Source of the DNA: JAHEZL01 sp046074525
GTDB lineage: Bacteria > Bacteroidota > Bacteroidia > Flavobacteriales_C > GCA-002722245
Direction of reading: 5' to 3'
Assembly (NCBI GenBank): GCA_046074525.1
Contig: JBJTOK010000065.1
Coordinates: 23,323-87,322, forward strand
DNA length: 64,000 nt
Numbering within the stretch: position 1 is the stretch's first letter; the number at the start of each line of letters is the position of its first letter. Shown piece after piece: positions 44,044 through 53,181 of the stretch. The translations under genes and the position numbers were made by a program. The notes beneath the pieces were generated by a model, which saw nothing but the letters and a program-made list of their open reading frames with translations, did not search any database and was not told where the DNA came from.

Positions 44044-45263
44044 ACAGTTTTATTCTTCAGGTTAACACAATCAAAGAAACAAAAGAAAAAGCAAAAGTAC
44101 ATTACTCCGGCCTGTGTTTCAAGAAGCGATTCGGTGGTGCAGTTGATAAGCACTGCAATGAGAAAAGCAGTAAACACAAAATCGCGGGAGCGGATGGCTT
44201 TATAAAAAGCAAGCAGCAACAGAGTCAGCAAAGCCACTAAACCTAAAATTCCTGTCTCCAGGTACAACTGAAAAAACTCGTTGTGGGCATTCAGTTTTTG
44301 TGTGAGTTCATAATTCATTTCGCGCTGGGCATAGCAATCGAGAAGTTTCTGATTGGCATCACTGCCATAACCTGCAATGGGTTCCTTCCCCATTAATTCC
44401 ACTGCACAATCCCACACCATTTCGCGTGAATTGGTGCTATCGGGATATACGGGTTTGTTATTCAAAGAGCTGATGAAAGTATCGATACGGTATTTAAAAT
44501 CGGGTAAATAGAGATACGCCGCAGCCAACAGTAAAAGCAATACAACAAGCGCAACAGAAGCACGAAGCCATTTATTAGTAAGATATACATACCTCGATGC
44601 CGCGATAATAAAAAGTATAAAAGCACAGATCAATGCAGCTTTGGAAGTACTGAGCACAATACCTAACCCCAGTAAAACAGCCACCGAAGCATAAAAGTAT
44701 TTTCGCTTTCTTCCTTTCGGTGTCAGCAAAGTCCAGCGCAAGGCAATCGCCAGCGCTGTAGTGAGATGCAGTGCGTAATAGCCCACATGCATGAAAGGAG
44801 ACAAATTCTGGTAAAAGAAAAAGTCGGCGTCGTGACTCTCCATATACTTTGAAAAAGCCAGTCCGATAAACGCCAGTAAACTCCCTACACACGACAGCAG
44901 ATAAACAAACAAGGCCTTTTCCCTGATCACCATCCACTTGATTTTTGAACACAGGAAAACAAGGGGAGCGATAAACAGCGACATCTTGAGTTCCAGCTCC
45001 TGCGCCGCTGCTTTCTTATCGTTGGAGATAAAGAAGTATGTAAAATACAGCACATACATCACCCCCAGTAAAAGCAGGTATTTCTGGTTTTTGAGGTTTT
45101 GTTTGAAAACCGCGAAACTGCCATTAATAAAGCAGGTAACACCAAAGAGCAGCAAGCCATAAACGGCAAACTTGCTGTGGATAGGCAAAACCAGCAGCGC
45201 CAGATAAAGCGCCCATTCGTTCCAGGCATTAATCACCGTATTTTTAGCCTGAGTGCCCGGCAT
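44040..45263 (-). CDS. O-antigen ligase-family membrane protein
   Basis: A 407-residue protein with about 11 hydrophobic segments and a large loop containing NSREMVWDCAVELMGKEPIAGYGSDANQ (given in part) and LNAHNEFFQLYLETGILGLV. The HNxxxQxxxxxGxxG-like pattern is that of the Wzy_C/WaaL superfamily, which transfers finished O-antigen from undecaprenyl diphosphate to lipid A-core, or polymerises it. WaaL and Wzy cannot be told apart by sequence alone; a second polymerase-like protein lies at 48495. The start codon abuts the stop of wecB. Confidence 0.82.
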   Translation of the reverse strand: MPGTQAKNTVINAWNEWALYLALLVLPIHSKFAVYGLLLFGVTCFINGSFAVFKQNLKNQKYLLLLGVMYVLYFTYFFISNDKKAAAQELELKMSLFIAPLVFLCSKIKWMVIREKALFVYLLSCVGSLLAFIGLAFSKYMESHDADFFFYQNLSPFMHVGYYALHLTTALAIALRWTLLTPKGRKRKYFYASVAVLLGLGIVLSTSKAALICAFILFIIAASRYVYLTNKWLRASVALVVLLLLLAAAYLYLPDFKYRIDTFISSLNNKPVYPDSTNSREMVWDCAVELMGKEPIAGYGSDANQKLLDCYAQREMNYELTQKLNAHNEFFQLYLETGILGLVALLTLLLLAFYKAIRSRDFVFTAFLIAVLINCTTESLLETQAGVMYFCFFFCFFDCVNLKNKTV

Positions 45264-46331
45264 CTATTTCAGTAAAGAGTTGACAATGGTTTCACCGGCT
45301 TTTCCGCCACCGTACAAGGAAGCATCAAACCTGGAACTTTTGTTGAGCATCTGCTCCACACCTTCCACGATTTTTTTTGTATCAGCACCTACCAGCACAT
45401 TTACTCCTGCTTTCACCAATTCCACCCACTCGGTTTCATCACGCATGGTCACACAGTTTTTATTGAAGAAATAAGCTTCTTTCTGTAAGCCTCCTGAATC
45501 GGTAAGTACGAGAGAACATTTCTTAAGCAATTCAATCATATCGAAATAGCCCACCGGCAGAATAACGATGCAATTGAGTTTCAAGCCCATTTTTTGTATT
45601 ACGCCTGTTGTACGTGGATGCAGCGGAAGTACCACCGGTATTTTTTCATTCACCTGGTTGACAGCTTCCACAATGTTTTTGAGTCGCGCCGGATCATCCG
45701 TATTTTCCTGACGGTGAATGGTGGCAAGGATAAATTTATCAAGTTTTTGTTCGGCAATGATGTTCGATTTCTGCGCCGAATAAGTAGCATAATACAAAGC
45801 TGCATCCTGCATCACATCGCCGCTGAGGATAACTTCTGCAGCAATGTTATCATACCCTTCTCTCTTCAGGTTTTCTACTGCTGTAGATGTTGGTGCGAAA
45901 AGCTTATCGGAAATTCTATCGGTCAAAATCCTGTTGATTTCCTCCGGCATACGCATATTGAAACTGCGGAGACCAGCCTCTACGTGTGCCACTTTTATGT
46001 GGATCTTCTTTGCTGCCAGCGCCCCTGCTATAGTAGAATTCGTATCGCCGTAAACCAGCAGATAATCGGGTTTCTCCTTCAGCAGCACCTCCTCTATTCC
46101 TTCCAGCATCTGACCGGTCATGGCACCGTGACCCAGACCGTTGATATTTAAATTGTATTTGGGTGTTGGAATATCCATTTCGGTGAAAAAGATATCCGAC
46201 ATTTTTTCGTCGTAATGCTGTCCGGTGTGCAATAAAACCTCCGAGATATCGCTGCGGTTTTTAATGATTCTCGACAATACCGCAGCTTTCACGAATTGCG
46301 GACGGGCACCAATAACGGTCAGTATTTTCAT
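45264..46331 (-). CDS. wecB: UDP-N-acetylglucosamine 2-epimerase (non-hydrolysing)
   Basis: A 355-residue enzyme interconverting UDP-GlcNAc and UDP-ManNAc. Visible motifs are IGARPQFVKAA, the TGQHYDEKMSDIFF segment, VYGDTNSTIAGALAA, HVEAGLRSFNMRMPEEINR and the C-terminal LTDSGGLQKEA. The substrate supply step is for ManNAc or derived uronic acid or aminosugars in the polysaccharide. It is the first gene of the minus arm of the locus. Confidence 0.95.
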   Translation of the reverse strand: MKILTVIGARPQFVKAAVLSRIIKNRSDISEVLLHTGQHYDEKMSDIFFTEMDIPTPKYNLNINGLGHGAMTGQMLEGIEEVLLKEKPDYLLVYGDTNSTIAGALAAKKIHIKVAHVEAGLRSFNMRMPEEINRILTDRISDKLFAPTSTAVENLKREGYDNIAAEVILSGDVMQDAALYYATYSAQKSNIIAEQKLDKFILATIHRQENTDDPARLKNIVEAVNQVNEKIPVVLPLHPRTTGVIQKMGLKLNCIVILPVGYFDMIELLKKCSLVLTDSGGLQKEAYFFNKNCVTMRDETEWVELVKAGVNVLVGADTKKIVEGVEQMLNKSSRFDASLYGGGKAGETIVNSLLK

Positions 46332-46388
46332 AAGATCTGATTCTATTTATCACGACAAAAATAACTTTATTATTTTGATTAACCAGCT

Positions 46389-46426
46389 CTCTTGCAGAGA
46401 CGCAAGATTTTGCGTCTCTGCAAGAG
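46389..46426. repeat. perfect 17-bp hairpin in the hinge of the polysaccharide locus
   Basis: Arms 46389-46405 and 46410-46426 are exact inverted copies (CTCTTGCAGAGACGCAA) with a GATT loop. It lies in the 181-base divergent gap between wecB and the Wzz-like gene. The core GCAGAGACGCAA is a common dispersed palindrome in bacterial genomes, as I recall. No other element was recognised in the gap; promoters of both arms must lie here. Confidence 0.85.
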
Positions 46427-46512
46427 TAATCCCCCAAACAGCCCTTAATTAAATCCTATTGATATATTGACCATGAAAAGCTACATTTGCCAGCTGTCAA
46501 CCCCACGAAAAA

Positions 46513-47151
46513 ATGAACAGCGAAAAAGAAATAGATTTATACCAGTCGGCGATAGAAAGTGCGAAAGTCCTGCTGCAAAAAAAATGGATCATTCTGGCCT
46601 TTTTTGTCCTTGGCGCCCTTTACGGCTTTCTCAAAGGTATTACTCCTTCTTACTACCGCACTGTTTTCTTTGCCGAATCACCTATCGTCAACAATGAAGT
46701 CCTGAAATCGGTGATCGCCGAAAGAGAAGACGATGCCTTCCACAGAAATTTGATTATTGACGCCGACACGCTGAATGTGAAAGTGAGCATTGACACTTAT
46801 GAAAAACTAAGCTTCGATACACTGTGTGATGGAATCCGCGCCAACCTTAAAAACAATCCAAGCATCAAAAAGCGGCATGACGACCTGATAAAAAAACACA
46901 ATGAATTGCTCACCTTGATGAATGACACTAAGCTCCCTCCCTCTGTTGAGCGCTACAAAACAAAACAGGATGCAGAATACATCCTTGCCAAAACAGGGAA
47001 CTATTGTGATTTCACCCTCGTGGTGAGCAACAAGCCCATCGGACTTGCTAAAAGCAAAACGACGAACATCATCGGATTCAGCTTGCTGCTCGGACTTTTG
47101 GGCAGCATCGCGATCGTCACTATCCATTTCCTGAAAAAACAAAAATCTTAA
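46513..47151 (+). CDS. Wzz-like chain-length determinant protein
   Basis: A 212-residue protein with two membrane helices (about 26-45 and 185-205) and a charged, helical periplasmic part between, which is the topology of polysaccharide co-polymerases. It starts NSEKEIDLYQSAIESAKVLLQKKW and ends LGLLGSIAIVTIHFLKK. It is shorter than E. coli Wzz (about 325 residues) and lacks a clear Pro-rich motif near the second helix, so the assignment rests on topology and position ahead of wzx. It is the first gene of the plus arm. Confidence 0.75.
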   Translation: MNSEKEIDLYQSAIESAKVLLQKKWIILAFFVLGALYGFLKGITPSYYRTVFFAESPIVNNEVLKSVIAEREDDAFHRNLIIDADTLNVKVSIDTYEKLSFDTLCDGIRANLKNNPSIKKRHDDLIKKHNELLTLMNDTKLPPSVERYKTKQDAEYILAKTGNYCDFTLVVSNKPIGLAKSKTTNIIGFSLLLGLLGSIAIVTIHFLKKQKS

Positions 47152-47169
47152 TCATTAAACAAGGTATTC

Positions 47170-48498
47170 GTGCTGAAGCAGTTATTTTCAAAATCAGAGT
47201 TCACGAAGAATACCTTCACCCTCATCATAGGAACGGTGATTGCACAAAGCATTCCATTGCTGCTGCATCCCGTTTTGAGAAGGATTTATGCTCCCGAAGA
47301 TTTTGGGGCCATGAGCGTTTATCTCAGTATTTTCAGCATGCTGACTATTGTTTTATCACTGCGGTATGAAGCAACGATTGTATTGCCAAAAAACAACAAT
47401 GAAGCAGCAAATATTCTCGGACTTACTTTTGTGGTGAACATCAGCATCACTCTTGTGGCCTTCCTTACCGTTCTTCTGTTTAAGGAAGAAATCGCTGAAC
47501 TCCTCAACTTCCCCGAAAAGTATTCTGCTTACTTGTATTTCCTTCCGCTGGGCGCCAGTCTGTTTGCCTTATACCAAAGCATAAACTTTTGGCTGATCCG
47601 TCAAAAAGCCTTTAAAGCCTCTACCAGCAATAAAATTATTCGACGGGTAGTAGAAGGAGCTACACAACTCGGACTAGGTTTATTAAAAATCCCAGGCGGA
47701 CTCATCAGCGGCGATATAGTGGGAAATCTGGCTAATGTAATAGCCGGTATCCGACAAAGTTTAAAAAAAGTCGTAACCGACAATGACAAGACTTATTATC
47801 TTACTGGACCTATAAAGAACACATGGACGCTTGAGCGCTTTATCACCAAAAAGAAAATGGCTTATGCTTTCAAGAGATACATCGAATATCCTAAATACAA
47901 TGTTATTCCCACCTTACTCAGCACCGCTGCAACGACGCTTCCTTTTTTGTTCATCAATAAAATGTACGGGCCCGACACCCTTGGTTATATTGATTTGTCA
48001 CGATTGGTTTTATCAATCCCGCTGATTTTCATTTCCGCCACCATATCGCAGGTTTTCTTTCAGCAAACCACCGAGAAAAAGCATTTGGGACAAAGCATCC
48101 ATAAAGATTGCATGAATATCCTGCATATCCTGCTGGCCATTACAGCTATGGAAATCATCATCATTTTTACTTTCGGTACCGATCTCTTTGCCTTTGTCTT
48201 TAGCGAAAAATATGCGCTGTCGGGAGATTACGCAAAAATCCTGATGCTTAGTTTTATCCTCAATTTCATTGGCTCTACCTTCTCCTCTATCTTCATCACT
48301 TTTGAAAAGATAAAATACAACAGCATCTGGCAGGTACTTTATTTTGCGGCTATTTGCTCGCTTGCGTTGATTGATGATTTAGGCATCATCAGCTTCCTGA
48401 AATTGTATGTATTGATAGAAGTCATCATGCACTCTCTCTATCTTTTCATGGTATTCTGGATCGTTAGAAACTACGAAAACAAAATCTGTCAGGAGTGA
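47170..48498 (+). CDS. Wzx-like oligosaccharide flippase
   Basis: A 442-residue membrane protein with about 12 helices, starting at GTG with LKQLFSKSEFTKNTFTLIIGT. Features of the polysaccharide-synthesis family of MOP exporters are YAPEDFGAMSVYLSIFSM and MYGPDTLGYIDLSRLVLSIP. The family moves undecaprenyl-linked repeat units across the inner membrane. It overlaps the polymerase-like gene by 4 bases. Confidence 0.88.
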   Translation: MLKQLFSKSEFTKNTFTLIIGTVIAQSIPLLLHPVLRRIYAPEDFGAMSVYLSIFSMLTIVLSLRYEATIVLPKNNNEAANILGLTFVVNISITLVAFLTVLLFKEEIAELLNFPEKYSAYLYFLPLGASLFALYQSINFWLIRQKAFKASTSNKIIRRVVEGATQLGLGLLKIPGGLISGDIVGNLANVIAGIRQSLKKVVTDNDKTYYLTGPIKNTWTLERFITKKKMAYAFKRYIEYPKYNVIPTLLSTAATTLPFLFINKMYGPDTLGYIDLSRLVLSIPLIFISATISQVFFQQTTEKKHLGQSIHKDCMNILHILLAITAMEIIIIFTFGTDLFAFVFSEKYALSGDYAKILMLSFILNFIGSTFSSIFITFEKIKYNSIWQVLYFAAICSLALIDDLGIISFLKLYVLIEVIMHSLYLFMVFWIVRNYENKICQE

Positions 48499-49781
48499 CA
48501 CAAACCCTTCAAATACCAGTTTCCCGGATCTTTCTCCGCTTGTCGGTGATGATGACGCTTACCTATATTGCCCTGCAACTGTATTACTGTTTTTTCATTT
48601 GTCGGGAATACGGGTATATGGGTTTCATTCCCGATTTCAGCATTTTAAAATTCTTTCTGAGCCAGGTATTTTTCCTGACCCTGCTCAGTGCCTCGCATTT
48701 TTTATTCAGTCGCAGTTCCTTTCTCTATGCGGTTTACCTGCTGCTGCTCTTTTTCTTTTACATGCCCAACTCCATACTGTTTGCTTACAGCGATATGGAT
48801 TATGCGCCTTACCTCTCGAATGTTTTTTTTGTAAGCTGCTTCCTGCTGAGTCCGCTGTTGAAATTCAAAATTCCTTCCTTTGAAATCCAGGAGAAATACA
48901 AAGACTGGTCACTCATCGGCATCACGCTTTTACTGATGGTGCCCATCGCCCTTAAATTCAAATCGGCTTTTAATCTCAATACCCTCCTGCTGCGCGATGT
49001 GTACGACACCCGCGAAAGTTTTTCCGATAACATGCAGGGCTACCTCAATTATCTTTACAACTTCGAAGCAAAAACTTTTATCCCGCTGGCGCTGGTGTAT
49101 TTCATGATACGCCGGAAAACGCTCTGGATCGTCCTTCTCGTGTTGATGCTGTTGTATCTCTATGTCATTTCAGGCAACAAGATCGTGTACTTCACCACCT
49201 TCATCATCATCTTTTTTTACTACATGGGAGAAAGTTATCTCACCAAGATGAGCAATCTGCTCATCATGCTGCTGGCGGCTTTGATTGCTATTCCCCTTAT
49301 CGATAACCTGGTGCTGCACGACAGAATCCTCGGCGGAACTTTCGTGAACCGCTTCCTCTTCATCCCTTCATTGATCACGCAGTGGTATTTCAAATTCTTC
49401 TCCGGCAACCCGATGTACTTCGCCGAGAGCCACGGTTTCAGTGCTTTTGTAAACAGTCCGTATGATATGAAAGTCGGATTTTTACTCACTAAGATCAACT
49501 GGAACGAACCCGAAGTTTTTGCGAACAACGGGATAGTATCGGATGGGTTTATGAACTTGGGGTATGTGGGGGTTGGGCTACTATCATTGATTTTCACTGC
49601 GCTCTTCTCTCTCTTCAATTCTTTTAAATTGCACAAAGGATTTTTCGGACTGTTTTTCTGTTATATATACCTATTTTTGAGCGTTCCTTTTTTGAGCTGT
49701 TTCATCACGGGCGGCATTTTGATATTTATCGTCCTGTGTTTTACCATCTTTAAAAATGGAGAAACAACGACTGATAATTAA
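48495..49781 (+). CDS. Wzy-like polysaccharide polymerase
   Basis: A 428-residue membrane protein with about 11 hydrophobic segments and no detectable soluble domain. GTG at 48495 is used because it overlaps the wzx stop; ATG at 48549 is possible. A large loop near residues 290-345 (FFSGNPMYFAESHGFSAFV) faces the periplasm, and the pattern is one often seen in O-antigen polymerases, which share little sequence. The assignment relies on topology and position between wzx and a glycosyltransferase. Confidence 0.7.
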   Translation: MTQTLQIPVSRIFLRLSVMMTLTYIALQLYYCFFICREYGYMGFIPDFSILKFFLSQVFFLTLLSASHFLFSRSSFLYAVYLLLLFFFYMPNSILFAYSDMDYAPYLSNVFFVSCFLLSPLLKFKIPSFEIQEKYKDWSLIGITLLLMVPIALKFKSAFNLNTLLLRDVYDTRESFSDNMQGYLNYLYNFEAKTFIPLALVYFMIRRKTLWIVLLVLMLLYLYVISGNKIVYFTTFIIIFFYYMGESYLTKMSNLLIMLLAALIAIPLIDNLVLHDRILGGTFVNRFLFIPSLITQWYFKFFSGNPMYFAESHGFSAFVNSPYDMKVGFLLTKINWNEPEVFANNGIVSDGFMNLGYVGVGLLSLIFTALFSLFNSFKLHKGFFGLFFCYIYLFLSVPFLSCFITGGILIFIVLCFTIFKNGETTTDN

Positions 49782-49785
49782 GAAG

Positions 49786-50967
49786 ATGAAGATTGTAATA
49801 CTTTCCAACTGGTTTTCCGAAAGAATGGGCTACATAGAGAATTGCCTCTCCAAGTCGCTGGCCAAAACAGGTCACGAAATTCACGTGGTGAGCTCTACTG
49901 CGCAAGTATATTACAACCTCCCTGAATACAAAACGGTGTACGAACCTTTCATCGGAAAAAACATTCAGGAAGAGGGTGTGAAACAACTCGACGGCTACAC
50001 CCTCCACCGCATTCCTTTCATCAGCATTGATAACAAAGTCTGCTTTAAAAAACTGGGAAAGAAATTGAGAGAAATCAAACCCGATGTGGTTCAGGTTTTT
50101 GATGCTTTTTCCTTCACTACTTTTCAAGCGGCCTGGTACAAATTCATCTTTGGCTACAAGCTTTTCACAGCCAACCACACAGTTGCTTCTGTATTTCCTT
50201 TGTACCAAAAAGGAAGAGATACGCTGCTGCATAAAATCGCTTTTTTTCTTACTCGTACTGCTCCTGGAACAGTAGTGAGCTGGTGCACTTCGATGTGCTT
50301 CCCTCCTACGATCGACGCACAAGATATTGCAGAAAATTACTATGGTATTCCGCGCAGCAAAATGAAAATGGTGCCGCTCGGCGTAGATACCGATTTCTTT
50401 TGTCCGGCTGCAAACACTGATCTCCGCAAGCAAAAAAGAGAAGCGCTGGGTGTGGGCGACAATGAAATACTGGTGATTTATACCGGTCGCTTTACCGACG
50501 GGAAAGATCCGCTTTGCCTGGCGAAAGCCATTGATAAACTCGTTAGCGAAGGTGAGCCCTTCAAAGCCTTGTTCATGGGCAACGGTCCGCAACTGGAAGA
50601 AATCAAAAAGCGTAAAGGCTGCATCACCCACAAATTTGTTCCTTATCACGAATTGCCTGAATGGTATGCCATTGCGGATGTCGGCAGCTGGCCGAAACAA
50701 GAATCCACGAGCATGATAGATGCGGCAGCATGCGGCTTACCTATCGTCATCAGCAACCGTGTACAGGCTGTTGAACGCGTGGAAGGAAATGGTTTAACTT
50801 ACAATGAACCAAGCAGCGATGATCTTGCTTCTGTATTGCTTCAATTGAAAGACGCTGCGCTTCGCAAAAAACTGGGCGACTTTGGTGTTGCTAAAATTCA
50901 ATCGCAGTTCAGCTGGGATAAGATTGCGAAGGAGAGGATTGAAGATTATGCGCGCTTCCTGAAATAA
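49786..50967 (+). CDS. family 4 glycosyltransferase
   Basis: A 393-residue GT-B enzyme; the ATG at 49786 follows the end of the previous gene and begins the Rossmann strand KIVILSNWF, so the ATG at 49756 inside the previous gene is less likely. The N-terminal domain has RMGYIENCLSKSLAKTGHEIHVVSS; the C-terminal domain has VIYTGRFTDGKDPLCLAKA, and the donor-binding E/D-rich PKQESTSMIDAAACGLP. It probably adds a sugar to the repeat unit; donor and linkage are unknown. Confidence 0.88.
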   Translation: MKIVILSNWFSERMGYIENCLSKSLAKTGHEIHVVSSTAQVYYNLPEYKTVYEPFIGKNIQEEGVKQLDGYTLHRIPFISIDNKVCFKKLGKKLREIKPDVVQVFDAFSFTTFQAAWYKFIFGYKLFTANHTVASVFPLYQKGRDTLLHKIAFFLTRTAPGTVVSWCTSMCFPPTIDAQDIAENYYGIPRSKMKMVPLGVDTDFFCPAANTDLRKQKREALGVGDNEILVIYTGRFTDGKDPLCLAKAIDKLVSEGEPFKALFMGNGPQLEEIKKRKGCITHKFVPYHELPEWYAIADVGSWPKQESTSMIDAAACGLPIVISNRVQAVERVEGNGLTYNEPSSDDLASVLLQLKDAALRKKLGDFGVAKIQSQFSWDKIAKERIEDYARFLK

Positions 50968-50991
50968 AGTATTTTTATAAAAAGATAGATC

Positions 50992-51357
50992 ATGGCCCAC
51001 CTCCTCAACCTCAAAACCTTCACCGATGCCCGCGGTAATCTTACCGTAATTGAAAAGGTTGTGCCCTTCGACATCAAGCGGATTTTTTACATCTATGGTG
51101 TGGATGATTCGGTACGCGGAGGCCACCGACACCACAAAACGGTACAGGCTGCCATTTGTATAAAAGGAAGCTGCATCATCAGCAACAACGATGGAAAAAA
51201 GCAGGAGGATTTTTTGCTGGATGCACCACACAAATGCCTTATCCTTGAACCTGCCGACTGGCACCAGATGCACCACTTCACCGAAGATGCGATACTGATG
51301 GTGCTTGCTTCTGAATATTTCGATCCCGCTGATTATATTTACGAAAACTACCAATGA
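50992..51357 (+). CDS. fdtA: FdtA/QdtA-family sugar 3,4-ketoisomerase
   Basis: A 121-residue cupin of the WxcM/FdtA family that isomerises dTDP-4-keto-6-deoxyglucose to the 3-keto form. Diagnostic are TDARGNLTVIE, FYIYGVDDSVRGGHRHHK (the active-site histidines) and LEPADWHQMHHF. Its stop overlaps the start of the aminotransferase by 4 bases. FdtA and FdtB together give dTDP-3-amino-3,6-dideoxygalactose, or a glucose isomer if it acts as QdtA. Genes for dTDP-4-keto-6-deoxyglucose (rmlA, rmlB) are not in the window. Confidence 0.88.
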   Translation: MAHLLNLKTFTDARGNLTVIEKVVPFDIKRIFYIYGVDDSVRGGHRHHKTVQAAICIKGSCIISNNDGKKQEDFLLDAPHKCLILEPADWHQMHHFTEDAILMVLASEYFDPADYIYENYQ

Positions 51358-52439
51358 TAGCCTACGAAAATCTCGGCAAACTCAACGCTCCTTTTTTTGA
51401 GGAATACACCCGGTCTTTTAATAAAGTGCTGAACTCCGGCTGGTACATCCTCGGCAACAGCGTAAAAAATTTTGAAGAAGAATTCGCTGCTTTCAATAAA
51501 GCGAAATATTGTGTCGGACTCGCTTCGGGCCTCGATGCTATCACCCTTTCCCTCGCTGCTTTCAACTTTGAAAAAGGCAGTGAAGTCATTGTGCCTTCCA
51601 ATACTTACATCGCTACCATTTTAAGCGTGATGCAGAACAATCTGCAACCGGTGTTGGTAGAGCCGGATCTCACAACTTACAATATCGATCCATTAAAAAT
51701 TGAAGCGGCCATCACTAAAAAAACAAAGGCCATTGTAGTAGTTCATTTGTATGGCAAGGCTTGCGACATGGATCCTATCATCGCGCTGTGCAAAAAATAC
51801 GATCTTCGATTAATTGAAGATTGCGCCCAATCTCATGGCGCTACCTATAAAAACAAGCACACCGGAACCTTTGGTGAATTTGGGGCTTTCAGCTTCTATC
51901 CCACCAAAAATCTTGGTGCGCTGGGCGATGCAGGCGCTGCGCTGTGCAACGATGAAGCTCTTGCTAAAATCATCCGTCGCCTCCGCAACTACGGCTCCGA
52001 TGTAAAATATTACAATGAAGTGGTGGGCTACAACTCCCGTCTCGATGAAATGCAGGCTGCATTCCTTTCCGTGAAACTCAAGCGCCTCAACGACATTACC
52101 AATCACAAAAGAAAACTGGCTTCCATTTACCTCAACAACCTCAAAAGCGATTTTATTAAACCACAAGTTCATCCCGATTATTTTGATGTGTACCACATCT
52201 TCAATATCCGCCACGAAAAGCGCGATGCACTGAAGGAATATCTGCTGAAAAATGAAATCGGTACTGAGATACACTACCCTGTTTCTCCAAGCAGGCAAAA
52301 GGCTTTGCAGGGACAGCTGCAACAATACGATTTCCCGATCAGTGAGAAAATTCATGCTACCACTTTGAGTTTACCTATCTCCTTTTTCCATACGGAAGAT
52401 GATGTGAATAAAGTGGCGGAAGTAATGAATAGGTTTTAA
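51354..52439 (+). CDS. fdtB: DegT-family aminotransferase, FdtB/QdtB-like
   Basis: A 361-residue PLP enzyme with the Lys in FYPTKNLGALGDAGA, RLIEDCAQSHGATYKNKHTG, LRNYGSDVKYYNEVVGYNSRLDE and a C-terminal GTEIHYPVSPSRQKA. The sequence and gene order fit the FdtB/QdtB branch that adds the amino group to the 3-keto sugar from FdtA. It is immediately 5' of a large inverted repeat with a tetranucleotide repeat. The sugar identity beyond 3-amino-3,6-dideoxyhexose is inference. Confidence 0.9.
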   Translation: MIAYENLGKLNAPFFEEYTRSFNKVLNSGWYILGNSVKNFEEEFAAFNKAKYCVGLASGLDAITLSLAAFNFEKGSEVIVPSNTYIATILSVMQNNLQPVLVEPDLTTYNIDPLKIEAAITKKTKAIVVVHLYGKACDMDPIIALCKKYDLRLIEDCAQSHGATYKNKHTGTFGEFGAFSFYPTKNLGALGDAGAALCNDEALAKIIRRLRNYGSDVKYYNEVVGYNSRLDEMQAAFLSVKLKRLNDITNHKRKLASIYLNNLKSDFIKPQVHPDYFDVYHIFNIRHEKRDALKEYLLKNEIGTEIHYPVSPSRQKALQGQLQQYDFPISEKIHATTLSLPISFFHTEDDVNKVAEVMNRF

Positions 52440-52522
52440 GCGCTTCCTTTTCACTCAGTACGTTATTGCGAGGAATTTTGTATCCGAAAATTCCAAGCAA
52501 ATCCCTTTGTTTTATATCCATA

Positions 52523-53072
<550 letters not shown>

Positions 53073-53144
53073 AAGACACGTAATTCGTCAATTGAAAAGA
53101 AGACACCGCAATAGGCACAATTTTTTTTCCCTCCAAAAAACAAC

Positions 53145-53166
53145 AAATCCTCTTTAAAGAGGATTT
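53145..53166. promoter_or_regulatory. 22-base perfect palindrome just before the glycosyltransferase gene
   Basis: AAATCCTCTTTAAAGAGGAT plus TT reads the same on both strands. It ends 15 bases before the start codon at 53182 and is followed by CTTACTTTTA, which resembles a TAnnTTTG box. It may be an operator, or a terminator for the upstream unit, and cannot be decided. Confidence 0.5.
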
Positions 53167-53181
53167 CTTACTTTTACGCCC

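Noticed and set aside
49750..50700. Minus-strand open frame of 316 codons opposite the GT4 gene
   Set aside because: The plus-strand frame has clear glycosyltransferase motifs; the antisense frame has none.
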